NCBI RefSeq assembly: GCF_021532275.1
Contig: NZ_JACBOT010000034.1
Location: 92,638-156,637, forward strand
Direction: 5' to 3'
Length of the DNA stretch: 64,000 nucleotides
From: Brevibacterium sp. UCMA 11754
Lineage (GTDB): Bacteria; Actinomycetota; Actinomycetes; Actinomycetales; Brevibacteriaceae
The position numbers and the translations under genes were made by a program. Positions 8,897-18,302 of the stretch are shown piece by piece. The notes beneath the pieces are model-generated. The model saw only the letters and a list, made by a program, of their open reading frames with translations, ran no database searches and had not been told where the DNA came from. Each line of letters opens with the position of its first letter. Position 1 is the stretch's first letter.

Positions 8897-11782
8897 TCAG
8901 CCGACCACGCGAATGACCTTGGCACCACGATCGAGCATCCAGCTGTAGCTGCGCTTCGTCGTGTTCGTCCGGGTAGAGCCCGCATCGTACATCTGCCCCT
9001 TGGTCTCAGAGATGATGCCGATGTGGCCTGGGATCCAGATCATGTCGCCTGCTTTGGCCTCACTGGCAGGGATCACCGTGCCGGCGTTGCGCTGCTGGCT
9101 GGTTGTGCGCGGCAGTTTGATGCCGTGCTTGCCGTAGACGTACTGGGTGTAGCCCGAGCAGTCCCAGCCCTTCGTCGGTGAGGTTCCGCCCCAGACGTAC
9201 CTCACACCGAGGTGAGCTTTCGCCTCGCTGACGATGGAGTCACGCTGAGCCTGGATCTTCTCAGCCTTGGACGGCTTGTCGTCCTTCTTGTCCTTTTTGT
9301 CGTCCTTGGACTTATCGTCATCCTTGGACTTGTCGTCCTTCTTGTCATCCTTGGGCTTGTCCGACTTGTCGTCTTCCTTGGACTTATCGTCGTCCTTCGA
9401 CTTGTCCTCGTCCTTGGACTTGTCCTCGTCCTTCGAAGCCTTGTCGTCACCTTTGGCGTCTTTGTCGTCTGTAGAACCTTCCCCGGAGTCTGCAGCCGAA
9501 CCGCCATCGGTGGCGCTGTCCCCCGGTGGTGCCGACTCATCGGCACCACCGGAAGCGTTGGCATCATCAGTGTCACCCGGACCATTGTTGTCGACTACGC
9601 CGCCTTCAATGGTTCCGGTGGGCGAGAACTCTGTAGTTCCATAGCCCTCGGCCCAGACGAGTCGGGCACCTTCGAACAGCTGCTCTCCTCGTCCGTCCTT
9701 GTACACCGGGTTCGACGTGGGGTAACCAAGGTGGCCCTTGACGGTACCTTTGTCACCCCAATAGTTCAGGAGCGTGCCGGTGGTGTAATTGGCACCGGTG
9801 TCCTTCGACCAGTAGATCTTGCCCTTCTGGAACGACTGCGCCGATCCCCCGTCCTTCAGGCCGCCCTTCTCTTGCGAGGTGGGCAGGCCCAGCTGGGTGA
9901 CAGCGTCACCCTTGTACGAGTTCTTGATCGCTCCGGTCAGGTGGTACGCACCGGTCTTCTTGGACCAGTAGACGTTGCCCTTCTCGTAAGAGCGAGCACG
10001 TGCTCCGTCAACGCCCTTGACATCGTGTTCCTTGCCAGTGGCCTTGCCGAGTTCCTTCTTGTGGTCAGCAGCGTACTTCTCGATAGCAGTCTTGGGCTTC
10101 GGCGTTGCCTTCTTGTCGTCGTCCTTCTTGTCATCCTTCTTCTTGTCGTCCTTCTTGTCGTCCTTCTTCTCATCGGACGGCAGATCGCCGGACTTCATGA
10201 TGTCGGTGACAGTTGAACGGATCTCGCCCATCTTGGAATAGAAGGCGTCGCCAGGGCAGCTGGTGTTCGCGAGGTCGCGGTGCGCGACGACGGTCGACTT
10301 GCTCGGCTTGACGCCATCGAGCGAAAGCTTCCAGGCAATCGCCGAGGCGACAGCATCCCTGGTCTTCTTCGGCGGAGCCGACTTGTCATAGGAGCCGATC
10401 ACCGAGATGCCGAATGTACCGGAGTTGTGGCCGGCCACGTGAGCACCGATGACGGCCTTCTTGATGTCGCCGCCGCGTGCATGCCAGAGACGGCCGTACT
10501 TATCGGCGATGACGTTGTATCCGATGTCGTCCCAGCCTCGACCCGACTGGTGGTAGGACTGGATACCGCGCAGAACCGAGGGAACGTCTTCAGCCGAGTA
10601 GCTGTTCGAGCCGGCGGTGTGGTGAACGACAGCCTGCTTGACGCTGCTGGCATAGTCGGGGCTGCCGTTGTATGCCTTGGCACCCCACGAATCGCGCGAG
10701 CCGATCTTCGGCTTCGGCACCTTGGCGGATTTGGCCACGTTGTTCGTGGACGAGGAGCCGGGGACGTAGTTCTGATTGGTGACCTCGGCCTGACCTGATG
10801 CAGCCACTGTCTCGGTGCTCGCGGCAGCCTCAGTCGAGCCTGCAGTCGAACCGGGAGTCGTCTCTGAGGTGTCTGCTGCGCCTTCGGACGGATCGGAGCT
10901 CTGCGGCTCGATCTCTACCGGATCGTTCTCGGCCACGGCCGCCGCATCATTGGGATTCTTCTTCGGATCGACGAGAACGAGCTCGGCATCGCTGGGTGCC
11001 TTGTCGCCCAGAATGCGCATCTGCACACCGGAGGCCCGGTTGACGGTGAACGGCTCGGAACCTTCGTTCTTCGCCTGCTCCTGCTTCTCCTCGTCCAGCG
11101 ACTGCCAGTTGCCCCAATCAGACCCGCTCTTGACGCGGACCTGGATACGGATGTTGGACGTCGACCCGGAGAAGGTGAAGCCGATCAGGCTGGGGTTTTT
11201 GGACGGAACGTCGAGGACGTCGGAGATCAGCGCGATGTTGACGCCGTCTTCGGTCTTCTGACGCACCGAGCCCGAGATATCGTCGCTGTCCTTCGATTCC
11301 TCCGATGATTCAGAGCCCGCGGACTTCTCGTCCTCGGACGCGTCATCCTTCTTCTCGGAATCTTCAGCGGGTGCCGATGGGTCAGCCTTCGGGGTGGAGG
11401 CTTCCGATTCAGCGGCTTCGCTTTCACCCTCAGGTGCGGACAGTCCTGCCGAGACGGGGTTGACCGACCCTGTGGAACCGGCAGCAGCAGAGGCACCCGA
11501 ACTTGCGTTGACGACTGCTGGCACCTGTGTCGAGGCGGCAGCGGTCTGCGACTTGAAGATGTTCGGCAGGTTGCTGGTTGCGCTCTGGTTGGCGACGTTG
11601 GCAGAGGAGTCACTGGAATCACGGGCGCCGGGGACGTTGAGTCCGTCTTCGCTCACGCTCAGCGCCTCTTGGGTCACTTCCGGCTCAGTCGACGCCGCGA
11701 AGGCAGTCGGTGCCGTGACCGCTAAGGTGCCGACGAGTGCGACTGAAGCGCAGCCCGCGACTGTGGGCAATAAGTATTTCAT
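8897..11782 (-). CDS. Secreted bifunctional cell-wall hydrolase: amidase_2 plus LGFP repeats plus NlpC/P60
   Basis: This 961-residue exported protein has a signal peptide (residues 1-29, cleavage after AFA) and a Ser/Glu-rich region to ~165. An N-acetylmuramoyl-L-alanine amidase domain spans ~362-520, with zinc ligands in VVHHTAG, VVAHRDL and SCPGD. A Lys/Asp linker is followed by LGFP-type repeats (~570-720: GAYHLTG, QLGLPTS, YWSKDTG, HLGYPTS). A ~100-residue KSKDEDKSKDDD repeat tract leads to a C-terminal NlpC/P60 domain (~855-961) with the catalytic Cys in WDCSGY and His in PGHIGII. The amidase cuts muramic acid-stem bonds and NlpC/P60 enzymes cut within the stem peptide, so one chain could remove and shorten stems. 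The LCP gene lies upstream. Confidence 0.9.
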   Translation of the reverse strand: MKYLLPTVAGCASVALVGTLAVTAPTAFAASTEPEVTQEALSVSEDGLNVPGARDSSDSSANVANQSATSNLPNIFKSQTAAASTQVPAVVNASSGASAAAGSTGSVNPVSAGLSAPEGESEAAESEASTPKADPSAPAEDSEKKDDASEDEKSAGSESSEESKDSDDISGSVRQKTEDGVNIALISDVLDVPSKNPSLIGFTFSGSTSNIRIQVRVKSGSDWGNWQSLDEEKQEQAKNEGSEPFTVNRASGVQMRILGDKAPSDAELVLVDPKKNPNDAAAVAENDPVEIEPQSSDPSEGAADTSETTPGSTAGSTEAAASTETVAASGQAEVTNQNYVPGSSSTNNVAKSAKVPKPKIGSRDSWGAKAYNGSPDYASSVKQAVVHHTAGSNSYSAEDVPSVLRGIQSYHQSGRGWDDIGYNVIADKYGRLWHARGGDIKKAVIGAHVAGHNSGTFGISVIGSYDKSAPPKKTRDAVASAIAWKLSLDGVKPSKSTVVAHRDLANTSCPGDAFYSKMGEIRSTVTDIMKSGDLPSDEKKDDKKDDKKKDDKKDDDKKATPKPKTAIEKYAADHKKELGKATGKEHDVKGVDGARARSYEKGNVYWSKKTGAYHLTGAIKNSYKGDAVTQLGLPTSQEKGGLKDGGSAQSFQKGKIYWSKDTGANYTTGTLLNYWGDKGTVKGHLGYPTSNPVYKDGRGEQLFEGARLVWAEGYGTTEFSPTGTIEGGVVDNNGPGDTDDANASGGADESAPPGDSATDGGSAADSGEGSTDDKDAKGDDKASKDEDKSKDEDKSKDDDKSKEDDKSDKPKDDKKDDKSKDDDKSKDDKKDKKDDKPSKAEKIQAQRDSIVSEAKAHLGVRYVWGGTSPTKGWDCSGYTQYVYGKHGIKLPRTTSQQRNAGTVIPASEAKAGDMIWIPGHIGIISETKGQMYDAGSTRTNTTKRSYSWMLDRGAKVIRVVG

Positions 11783-12045
11783 CGTTACAGCCTTTTCGAG
11801 GAAGTCAGGGAAGTTCAGGCCCTGGAATCATCTCACCGTTGGTAGGACGGTGGGTAATCCCAACATCTCAAAATTGTTACACATATACGGCGTGTCAGAC
11901 TAGCCAAATAACAAAATAACCAAATTACACCGGTGTGGTTCCCAGTGTTTGCAAGGGACACACCGAGGGAAAGTTTTTCCCGAGATCCTGTGCAATTCCC
12001 TGCTTCGCACGGCCGGCGCACAAGCTAGGCTGGGTGATCGACATC
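11783..12045 (-). promoter_or_regulatory. Leader and promoter region of the wall hydrolase gene
   Basis: This 263-base interval is AT-rich at 11860-11930. It includes the perfect ten-base palindrome ACACCGGTGT (11927-11936) inside a longer GGGAACC...GGTGTAATTTGG context on the minus strand. Tandem AT-rich hexamers near 11880-11900 could be a promoter, but no pair is clearly best. I looked for the conserved blocks of the cyclic di-AMP (ydaO) riboswitch that precedes many actinobacterial wall hydrolase genes and did not find them. Confidence 0.35.
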
Positions 12046-13566
12046 TCAGGGCACGTAGCAGATGGCTCTCTCTGCGCTCTCTTCGCCCTCGTCAGAGCCG
12101 CCTTCACTACCACTTTGCGCGCTGACCTGGGTGGTGCTTCCCGCCGTGAGCCCACGGCTCGCATTCACCCCTGCAAGGGCTCCGGACGCGTCGCCAGGGG
12201 CGCCCTGGGCGCCTTTGTCCTTCTCAGCGTCCTTGGATGATTTTTCGATCGTGTCCGCAATCAAGGATCTGGCGGCGTCGAAGTCAGGCTGTGATGGTGT
12301 CACGTTGGGCGGAGTGAGGTCAAGCGACTCGATCTTCTGCGACTTGACCTTCAGAGCCAGGTCCACGAAGTCGTCCACCTCGGAGGAGGGAATGTCCGTC
12401 GCCAGCGCTCCTGGGGTGGCTTTGGCGATCTCCTGGTACCGAGTCAGAACGGTGGCGGGATCGAGCTGTTTGACCATCGCTGTCTGAACGCAGCGCTGCC
12501 GGACCATCCGCTCGTAGTCGCTGGAGAACTCACGGGAGCGGGCGAACCACAGAGCATGGAAGCCGTCGAGTTTCTGCTTGCCCGGTTCGATCCAACCCTT
12601 GACCGGACCATGCTCGCCTGTGTTCGGATCGACCTTCGAAGAGATCGGCACCCGCTTACCCGAGACGAGTGTGATTCCGCCCAGAGAATCGATGAGGCTC
12701 TCGAATCCCTTGAGGTTGACCATGGCGAAGTACTGGACTTCGAGGCCGGTGATCGCCGAGGTGGCATCCATCGTTGCCTGCTCCCCTGCTCGTTTCGGGT
12801 TCTCGAACTCGTCCTTGTGTCGCTCACCTTGCTGGAAGACCGCATTGAGCAGGCACTCGTCGCCGCAGTTGTACCCCTGCGGGTAGTACTGGTGCAACGG
12901 CGAGTCCTCGGGGAACGGCACGTTCTCCATATTGCGCGGAAGGCCGACGATGACCGTCTTGCCGGTCTTCGCATCGATCGAGACCAGGGACAGCGAATCC
13001 GGGCGGATGCCGGTGCGCCCCTTGCCGGCGTCTGAGCCGAGGAGAAGGATGTTGTAGCGACCATCGACAGGCTTCGCGGCTTTCCCGGAGGCGAAGAGGT
13101 CAGCCATCAGTCCGCGCTGGGAGTCCAGAAGGGTCGTGCCCCAGGCCAGCGGGCCGACAACGACGAGGACCAGGGCGCAGAACGCGGCGAGGAAGCGTTT
13201 GCGTGCCCTCGCGGACAGTGTGACCAGCTTGATCCGGCGCAAGGTGTCGAAGAGGCACACGATCCAGTTGACGGCGATGACCGGCAGCCAGATCGTGAGG
13301 AACGTCAGCAGGAAGGGATTCGTGCCGATCGTGAAGAGGAACTTCTTGTCGATGAGAATCACGATCAGAGCAATGATCGCGAGGATCCAGGTGATTGCGG
13401 TGATCGACAGCGAGATCTTGGCCCAGCGACGAGACCGGAACAGCAGCTGCACTCCCCCGGGGATGAGTACTGTGACGAGGAGAAGAATCCACGCCCGTAC
13501 ATCCCTCGTCGGCTGTGAAGCGTACGACGGGTGATGAATGGGGTCGACGTATCTCGTTTCGGCCAC
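12046..13566 (-). CDS. LytR-CpsA-Psr (LCP) family wall-polymer ligase
   Basis: LCP proteins transfer lipid-linked glycopolymers to peptidoglycan on the outer face of the membrane. The 506-residue protein has four N-terminal membrane segments (about 24-42, 50-72, 83-106, 124-142). The LCP domain at ~165-370 has the hallmarks YNILLLGSDAGKGR, TGIRPDSLSLVSID, IVGLPRN, YFAMVNLKGFESLIDSLGGITL, and the arginine motifs DGFHALWFARSRE...DYERMVRQR. The C-terminus is Ser/Gly-rich and ends ICYVP. The start is a GTG at 13566 with AGGTAGG upstream. It is followed by the wall hydrolase gene in the same orientation, consistent with shared envelope work. Confidence 0.92.
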   Translation of the reverse strand: MAETRYVDPIHHPSYASQPTRDVRAWILLLVTVLIPGGVQLLFRSRRWAKISLSITAITWILAIIALIVILIDKKFLFTIGTNPFLLTFLTIWLPVIAVNWIVCLFDTLRRIKLVTLSARARKRFLAAFCALVLVVVGPLAWGTTLLDSQRGLMADLFASGKAAKPVDGRYNILLLGSDAGKGRTGIRPDSLSLVSIDAKTGKTVIVGLPRNMENVPFPEDSPLHQYYPQGYNCGDECLLNAVFQQGERHKDEFENPKRAGEQATMDATSAITGLEVQYFAMVNLKGFESLIDSLGGITLVSGKRVPISSKVDPNTGEHGPVKGWIEPGKQKLDGFHALWFARSREFSSDYERMVRQRCVQTAMVKQLDPATVLTRYQEIAKATPGALATDIPSSEVDDFVDLALKVKSQKIESLDLTPPNVTPSQPDFDAARSLIADTIEKSSKDAEKDKGAQGAPGDASGALAGVNASRGLTAGSTTQVSAQSGSEGGSDEGEESAERAICYVP

Positions 13567-13872
13567 TGACCTACCTTTACCTCGCGCTCGTTGCTGTTAT
13601 GGCCACCCGCGCGGACCTGAAGCCCGCGGCGACACAGACTACTGTGCCAAACCTTCTGGAGAGTCCACTGTGTTCATCCATTGTGGCGCGTGCGAACCTG
13701 GGATTCCGGCACATTTGCCCTGCGCATGTCGCGTTGTCGCAGGTGTACTTGATCACAGCCATGCGATTGGTGAGCCCTATTTTGGGTGCGCAGGCTCGAA
13801 GAAGGCCACCGCCCGTAAGCGATGGCCGTCTTCTTCGAAGCCTGGTCTTTCACCGCCGAGGCGGGTGTGGCC
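13567..13872. other. Gene-free region between the LCP and acyl-CoA dehydrogenase genes
   Basis: The 306-base interval holds the LCP promoter region on one side and a long hairpin on the other. A TTGTGGCGCGTGCGAA string near 13680 resembles one arm of the palindromes at 43.4 and 44.6 kb, but the second arm is missing. No coding frame is convincing. Confidence 0.4.
13791..13844 (-). terminator. Putative terminator of the acyl-CoA dehydrogenase gene
   Basis: CAGGCTCGAAGAAG and CTTCTTCGAAGCCTG arms (with a one-base bulge), extended by GCCACCGC/GCGATGGC, form a long imperfect hairpin just past the stop codon. There is no T run, as is common in high-GC actinobacteria. Confidence 0.6.
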
Positions 13873-15021
13873 TCAGCCGATGAGCTTGCGACCCATCACC
13901 ATGCGCTGGATCTGGTTGGTGCCTTCGTAGATCTGTGTGATCTTCGCATCACGCATCATCCGCTCGACAGGATGATCGACGACATAACCGGCACCGCCGA
14001 GAAGCTGCACGGCATCGGTCGTGATCTCCATGGCTGCGTCCGAGGCGAAGGCCTTCGCTGCGGCTCCGAAATAGGTGAGGTCGTCGTCGAAGCGCTGGCT
14101 CTTGGCCGCAGCGGTGTAGGTCAGCGAACGAGCAGCTTCGAGCTTCATACCCATGTCCGCTAGCATGAACTGGACTCCCTGGTTCGAGGCGATGCTCTTG
14201 CCGAACTGCTGGCGTTCCTTCACATAGTTCACCGCGTAGTCCAAAGCGCCCTGTGCGATGCCGACGGCCTGCGCGGCGATTGTCACGCGAGTGTGATCCA
14301 GAGTCCGCAGAGCGATCTTCAGTCCTTCACCGGGGTCACCGATGATGCGGTCGCCGGGCAGACGGACATTGTCGAAGAGGAGTTCGCGCGTCGGCGATCC
14401 CTTGATGCCGAGCTTGCGTTCCTTCTCACCGAAGGTGAATCCCTCGTCGGACTTCTCGACGACGAAGGCGGAGATGTTGCGCCCGCGCGCACCGTCCGGG
14501 TCGGTTACGGCCATGACGGTGTAGTAGTCGGAGGCTCCGGCGTTCGTGATCCAGGTCTTGACGCCGTTGAGGATCCAGTCGTCGCCATCGGCCACGGCGC
14601 GTGTCTTCATCGAGGCCGTGTCGGATCCGGCTTCGCGTTCTGAGAGCCCGTAGGAGAATCCGGCCTCACCGCGAGCAACCTGCGGGAAGTACTTCGCTTT
14701 GATCTCCTCGCTGCCGCCGAGCTGGACAGGCATGCTGCCGAGCTTGTTCACGGCCGGGATCAGTGATGACGAAGCACATCCACGTGCGACCTCTTCGATG
14801 ATGATGGCCACTGCCAGCGCGTCAGCGCCCATTCCGCCGTGTTCCTCGGGGATATGGGCGGCGAAGAAGTCGGTCTCGACCAGAGCGTCATGGGCTTCCT
14901 GCGGGTAGCGGGAATCGGCGTCAACTTCGGCGGCAAAGGGAGTGATCTTCTTCTCGACGACGTTGCGCACTGCGGCGCGGATCTCTTCGTGTTCTTCGCT
15001 GGGCTGGTAGAGGTCGAACAT
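13873..15021 (-). CDS. Acyl-CoA dehydrogenase
   Basis: This FAD enzyme introduces the alpha-beta double bond in acyl-CoA. Recognisable blocks are FSYGLSEREAGSDTASMKTRA (flavin and substrate site), NGVKTWITNAG, GIKGSPTRELLFDNVRLP, a KERQQFGKSIASNQGVQF helix, and the C-terminal TQIYEGTNQIQRM. The glutamate of YEG is the expected catalytic base. At 382 residues it is full length. The frame has two adjacent ATGs (15024, 15021); AGGAG directly precedes them, so the second is better spaced. A near-palindrome AACGATCGATCAGT lies just upstream and could be a regulator site. The acyl chain specificity is not readable. Confidence 0.9.
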   Translation of the reverse strand: MFDLYQPSEEHEEIRAAVRNVVEKKITPFAAEVDADSRYPQEAHDALVETDFFAAHIPEEHGGMGADALAVAIIIEEVARGCASSSLIPAVNKLGSMPVQLGGSEEIKAKYFPQVARGEAGFSYGLSEREAGSDTASMKTRAVADGDDWILNGVKTWITNAGASDYYTVMAVTDPDGARGRNISAFVVEKSDEGFTFGEKERKLGIKGSPTRELLFDNVRLPGDRIIGDPGEGLKIALRTLDHTRVTIAAQAVGIAQGALDYAVNYVKERQQFGKSIASNQGVQFMLADMGMKLEAARSLTYTAAAKSQRFDDDLTYFGAAAKAFASDAAMEITTDAVQLLGGAGYVVDHPVERMMRDAKITQIYEGTNQIQRMVMGRKLIG

Positions 15022-15058
15022 CATTCTCCTATTACTGATCGATCGTTAAGTACTTCTA

Positions 15059-15667
15059 TTATCGCCGCAGTGCCTGCCCTTTGTCGAGAGCGACCTGCCG
15101 CAGCTGGGTTCGATGCTCGTCGAGCCGACCGCGGATTGCCGCCGCTGCATCGGTGTCACCGGCGCCGAGGATTCGGGCGGCGAGGAGTCCTGCGTTCTTG
15201 GCTCCGCCGATCGAGACGGTGGCCACCGGGACGCCTCCGGGCATCTGCACGATCGAGAGCAGGGAGTCCATGCCGTCAAGGTATTTCAGCGGGACGGGAA
15301 CGCCGATGACGGGCAGCGAGGTCATCGAGGCGATCATTCCGGGCAGGTGAGCCGCTCCCCCGGCGCCGGCGATGATGACGCGCAGGCCGCGGTCTGCGGC
15401 GGTCTTGGCCCACTCGACCATGTCCTCGGGCATGCGGTGGGCAGAGACGACCTCAGCGGTCGAGCCGATGCCCAGTTCGGCGAGGGCCTCGGCCGCGGCC
15501 TTCATCGTCGGCCAGTCCGAGTCCGATCCCATGACGATTCCGACGACAGCGGGCTCCGTTTCCGCTGTGCCCGATTCCGCAGCTCCCGGCGCCGAGGCGG
15601 TCCCCACGTTTCGGTTGGCTGCGGAGTTCTCGTTGCCCGTGGAGTCGTCGTCATTCGCTGGAGGCAT
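15059..15667 (-). CDS. purE: N5-carboxyaminoimidazole ribonucleotide mutase
   Basis: PurE converts N5-CAIR to CAIR in purine synthesis. The class I signature is complete: VVGIVMGSDSDWPTM binds the phosphate, SAHRMPEDM carries the catalytic histidine, and GAGGAAHLPGMIAS closes the site. The ATG at 15667 is one base beyond the purK TGA, so the genes are translationally linked. The frame is open further upstream but only inside purK. A ~38-residue low-complexity extension precedes the enzyme domain, which is longer than usual and may be disordered. Confidence 0.95.
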   Translation of the reverse strand: MPPANDDDSTGNENSAANRNVGTASAPGAAESGTAETEPAVVGIVMGSDSDWPTMKAAAEALAELGIGSTAEVVSAHRMPEDMVEWAKTAADRGLRVIIAGAGGAAHLPGMIASMTSLPVIGVPVPLKYLDGMDSLLSIVQMPGGVPVATVSIGGAKNAGLLAARILGAGDTDAAAAIRGRLDEHRTQLRQVALDKGQALRR

Positions 15668-15668
15668 A

Positions 15669-16943
15669 TCAGGCCCTTTCGTCGCTGGAGGTGGCGGTAG
15701 TGCCAGCGGAGTCATCGGCAGATGGCGTCGTGTTCGCGTCGAGATCTGCCGGGGCCGGCATCTGCGGATGCGGGTTGACATCGATGCCGGCGATGAAGTC
15801 CGCAGCATGACGGGCGCGAGCCAGCACGAGATCCGCGTCCTGTCCGTAGGCGTTGACATGGCCGACCTTACGGCCTGGGCGCACGCCCTTGCCGTAGAGG
15901 TGGACCTTGACCGCAGGGTCGTGGGCCATCACGTGCAGGTAGGGGTGGTAGAGATCTTCGTGGTCGGCGCCGAGGATGTTGACCATCACAGAGACGTCCT
16001 CACGGGCCGCGGGGCTGCCGAGGGGCAGGTCGAGAACCGCGCGAAGATGCTGTTCGAACTGGCTGGTCACTGCCCCGTCCTGGGTCCAGTGACCGGTGTT
16101 GTGGGGACGCATCGCAAATTCGTTGATGAGGAAGCCATCGGCGGTCTCAAACAGCTCCATCGCCATCACACCGGTGACGTCGAGGGCACCGGCGACCTTG
16201 AGAATCGCCTCGGTGATCTCTCTGGACTTGCCGGCCGCCAGTCCCGGTGCCGGAGCAATTGCTTCCTTGCACACGCCGTTCTGCTGCCAGGTCTCAACGA
16301 CGGGCCACACCGCAGTCTGGCCCATCGGGGAGCGTCCGACCATGACGGCGAGTTCGCGGGTGAAGTCCACCTTCTCCTCGGCGAGCAGCTGCCCGACCTC
16401 GTCGAGCCAGGTCACGGCCTCATCGATGGTGTCGATGACACGCACGCCCTTGCCGTCATAGCCGCCGCGAGGCGTCTTGAGGATGAAGGGGAAACCGACT
16501 CGCTGCGCGATTGATTCGACATCGGTGCGCGAGGTGATCTCTGCCCAGGCCGGGTTCGGCAGGCCGAGTTCGTCCATTCTCCTGCGCATGAGGATCTTGT
16601 CCTGAGCGAAGATCAGGGCCTGCGGTCCCGGACGTACGGCGTGGCCCGCCTCGGCGAGAGCCTGCAGATGTTCGGGGGGAACATGCTCATGGTCGAAGGT
16701 CACCACGTCGACCGTCTCGGCGAAGGCCTTGAGGGTAGCGAAGTCCGTATAGTCTCCGACGCTCACCTCATTGATGACCTGAGTGGCCGGGGCATCAGCG
16801 GTCTCGGCGAGGACCGAGAAGCGGATGCCGAGGGCTTCTGCGGCAGGGGCAAGCATACGTGCCAATTGGCCGCCGCCAATGACACCAACACGAGGAAAAG
16901 TCACGTTCGCCATCCTATCGTCCGTTTCTGACATGAGACGCAC
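15669..16943 (-). CDS. purK: N5-carboxyaminoimidazole ribonucleotide synthase
   Basis: PurK uses ATP and bicarbonate to carboxylate AIR, the step before PurE. ATP-grasp features include VGVIGGGQLARMLAPAA, VTFDHEHVPPEHLQALAE, PFILKTPRGGYDGKGVRV (ATP site), and INEFAMRPHNTGHWTQDGA with metal-binding residues. Three in-frame ATGs are possible (16943, 16934, 16913); the last begins close to the usual N-terminus but has poor ribosome-site spacing. A ~35-residue acidic Ser/Thr-rich tail follows the enzyme domain. It forms a two-gene unit with purE. Confidence 0.95.
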   Translation of the reverse strand: MRLMSETDDRMANVTFPRVGVIGGGQLARMLAPAAEALGIRFSVLAETADAPATQVINEVSVGDYTDFATLKAFAETVDVVTFDHEHVPPEHLQALAEAGHAVRPGPQALIFAQDKILMRRRMDELGLPNPAWAEITSRTDVESIAQRVGFPFILKTPRGGYDGKGVRVIDTIDEAVTWLDEVGQLLAEEKVDFTRELAVMVGRSPMGQTAVWPVVETWQQNGVCKEAIAPAPGLAAGKSREITEAILKVAGALDVTGVMAMELFETADGFLINEFAMRPHNTGHWTQDGAVTSQFEQHLRAVLDLPLGSPAAREDVSVMVNILGADHEDLYHPYLHVMAHDPAVKVHLYGKGVRPGRKVGHVNAYGQDADLVLARARHAADFIAGIDVNPHPQMPAPADLDANTTPSADDSAGTTATSSDERA

Positions 16944-16967
16944 CGGTTCAGCATGCGAGTCCCGCCC

Positions 16968-18302
16968 TCAGTCGGTGAGTCTGATGCGCCACAGCGAGGT
17001 GACCTCGGCGCCGCGGGCCCTGTGGAGTTCGTCCTCAGTATCCGAGGCACGGGGGTGGCGCGGAGTCGTGTCGTGTCGATCGTGGACTCGCAGGCCCGCA
17101 GCGGTGATGCGTTCGAGCAGCTCCCCCCGGGTCCGCAGGCCAAGATGCTCGGCAAGATCGGACAGAATCAACCATCCCTCGCCCGCCGGGTTCAGGTGCG
17201 CAGCCAGCCCGTCGATGAAGCGGTGGAGCACATCGGATCCCGGGTCGTAGATGCCTGCCTCGAGGGCAGACGTCGGACGGGCAGGCAGCCACGGCGGGTT
17301 GCACACGATCAGGTCGGCGCGTCCCTGCGGGAAGAGATCGGTCTCGACCACCTCGGCGGACGAGGCGAGACCGAGGCGGCCCAGATTCTCTTGGGCACAC
17401 GTCACCGCACGCGGATTGATGTCCGTGGCCACGACCCGTTCGACGCCGCGGCGCAACAGCACAGCGGCGAGGACGCCGGTGCCCGTGCCGAGGTCGAAGG
17501 CCATCTTCGGTGCGGATGACTTCGGTGCGGAAGACTTCGACGTGGGTGACTTCGGTGTCGAGGAACTGCCGGTGCCGGACTCGGGAAACGGCGTCTGGGC
17601 GACGAGGTCGACGTATTCGCCGCGGATCGGGGAGAATACGCCGTATCGCGGGTGGATGTCCTCGCCGAGGGCGGGGATGGCCACGCCCTTGAGCTGCCAC
17701 TGGTAGGCGCTGAGCACCCCGTTCAGCTCGGTCAGCGAGACGCACATCGGTCCCGTCGACGGGCCGTAGGCGGCCTTGCAGGCCAAGCTCACATCGGGAG
17801 CACGGCGCAGGTTCAGCAGGTAGTCGCCGTCGAGTTCGACGATCAGTGCACCAAGCAGACGGGCTCGTTGAGCAATGTAGCGACGCTGTGCCTCGAAGGC
17901 AGCTGCACCGCTGAGGCCTCCTGCATCGCTCGGTCCTCCCGCATCGCCGCCGCTCGGGTTGCCCAGCTTGCGGCCAGCGCGCTTTCCGGCTCCATGTTTG
18001 CCGCCGCCGCGGCGAGCACTGTGGCGTTTGAAGCGGCGGTCCATCGCCTGCAGCAGCTGACGGCCGTTGTGATAATCCCCGCGCCACAGCAGCCCGGTCC
18101 CCGATCTGGCCAGACGGTAAGCGGCATCGGCAGCGATGTCGTCACTGATGACCGTCACCTGTGCCGGGGCAGCCGACTGGTTCTCGGAATGCCAGGTCGC
18201 CGATCGCTGAGCTCCGTCCTCGGTCCAGCCGAGTGCGGTCGCCGACGGTTCGGGTTCTGTCACTGTGGGTTCCTGAATGCTCTGTTCACGGACCCGACTC
18301 AC
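16968..18302 (-). CDS. Class I SAM-dependent methyltransferase with NPPW motif
   Basis: The C-terminal ~190 residues are a Rossmann methyltransferase: MAFDLGTGTGVLAAVLLRRG binds SAM, VVATDINPRAV follows, and IVCNPPWLPA is the catalytic (N/D)PP(Y/W) motif of enzymes that methylate amide or ring nitrogens in protein, RNA or DNA. The ~240-residue N-terminal part is family-specific, with a Gly/Lys-rich insert. The two parts are joined by a tandem Ser-Pro-Lys repeat (TPKSPTSKSSAPKSSAPK). The GTG start overlaps the previous stop (GTGA), so it is coupled to the phosphodiesterase-like gene. The substrate is unknown; a ribosomal protein or rRNA is most likely. Confidence 0.8.
   Translation of the reverse strand: MSRVREQSIQEPTVTEPEPSATALGWTEDGAQRSATWHSENQSAAPAQVTVISDDIAADAAYRLARSGTGLLWRGDYHNGRQLLQAMDRRFKRHSARRGGGKHGAGKRAGRKLGNPSGGDAGGPSDAGGLSGAAAFEAQRRYIAQRARLLGALIVELDGDYLLNLRRAPDVSLACKAAYGPSTGPMCVSLTELNGVLSAYQWQLKGVAIPALGEDIHPRYGVFSPIRGEYVDLVAQTPFPESGTGSSSTPKSPTSKSSAPKSSAPKMAFDLGTGTGVLAAVLLRRGVERVVATDINPRAVTCAQENLGRLGLASSAEVVETDLFPQGRADLIVCNPPWLPARPTSALEAGIYDPGSDVLHRFIDGLAAHLNPAGEGWLILSDLAEHLGLRTRGELLERITAAGLRVHDRHDTTPRHPRASDTEDELHRARGAEVTSLWRIRLTD

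Noticed and set aside
11783..12045. A cyclic di-AMP (ydaO-type) riboswitch before the wall hydrolase gene
   Set aside because: The position is typical and a GGGAACC string is present, but the long conserved 3' block of that riboswitch is not found on the minus strand.
13676..13700. A third copy of the 43.4/44.6-kb palindromic element
   Set aside because: Only about 17 bases of one arm match and no second arm follows at the right distance.
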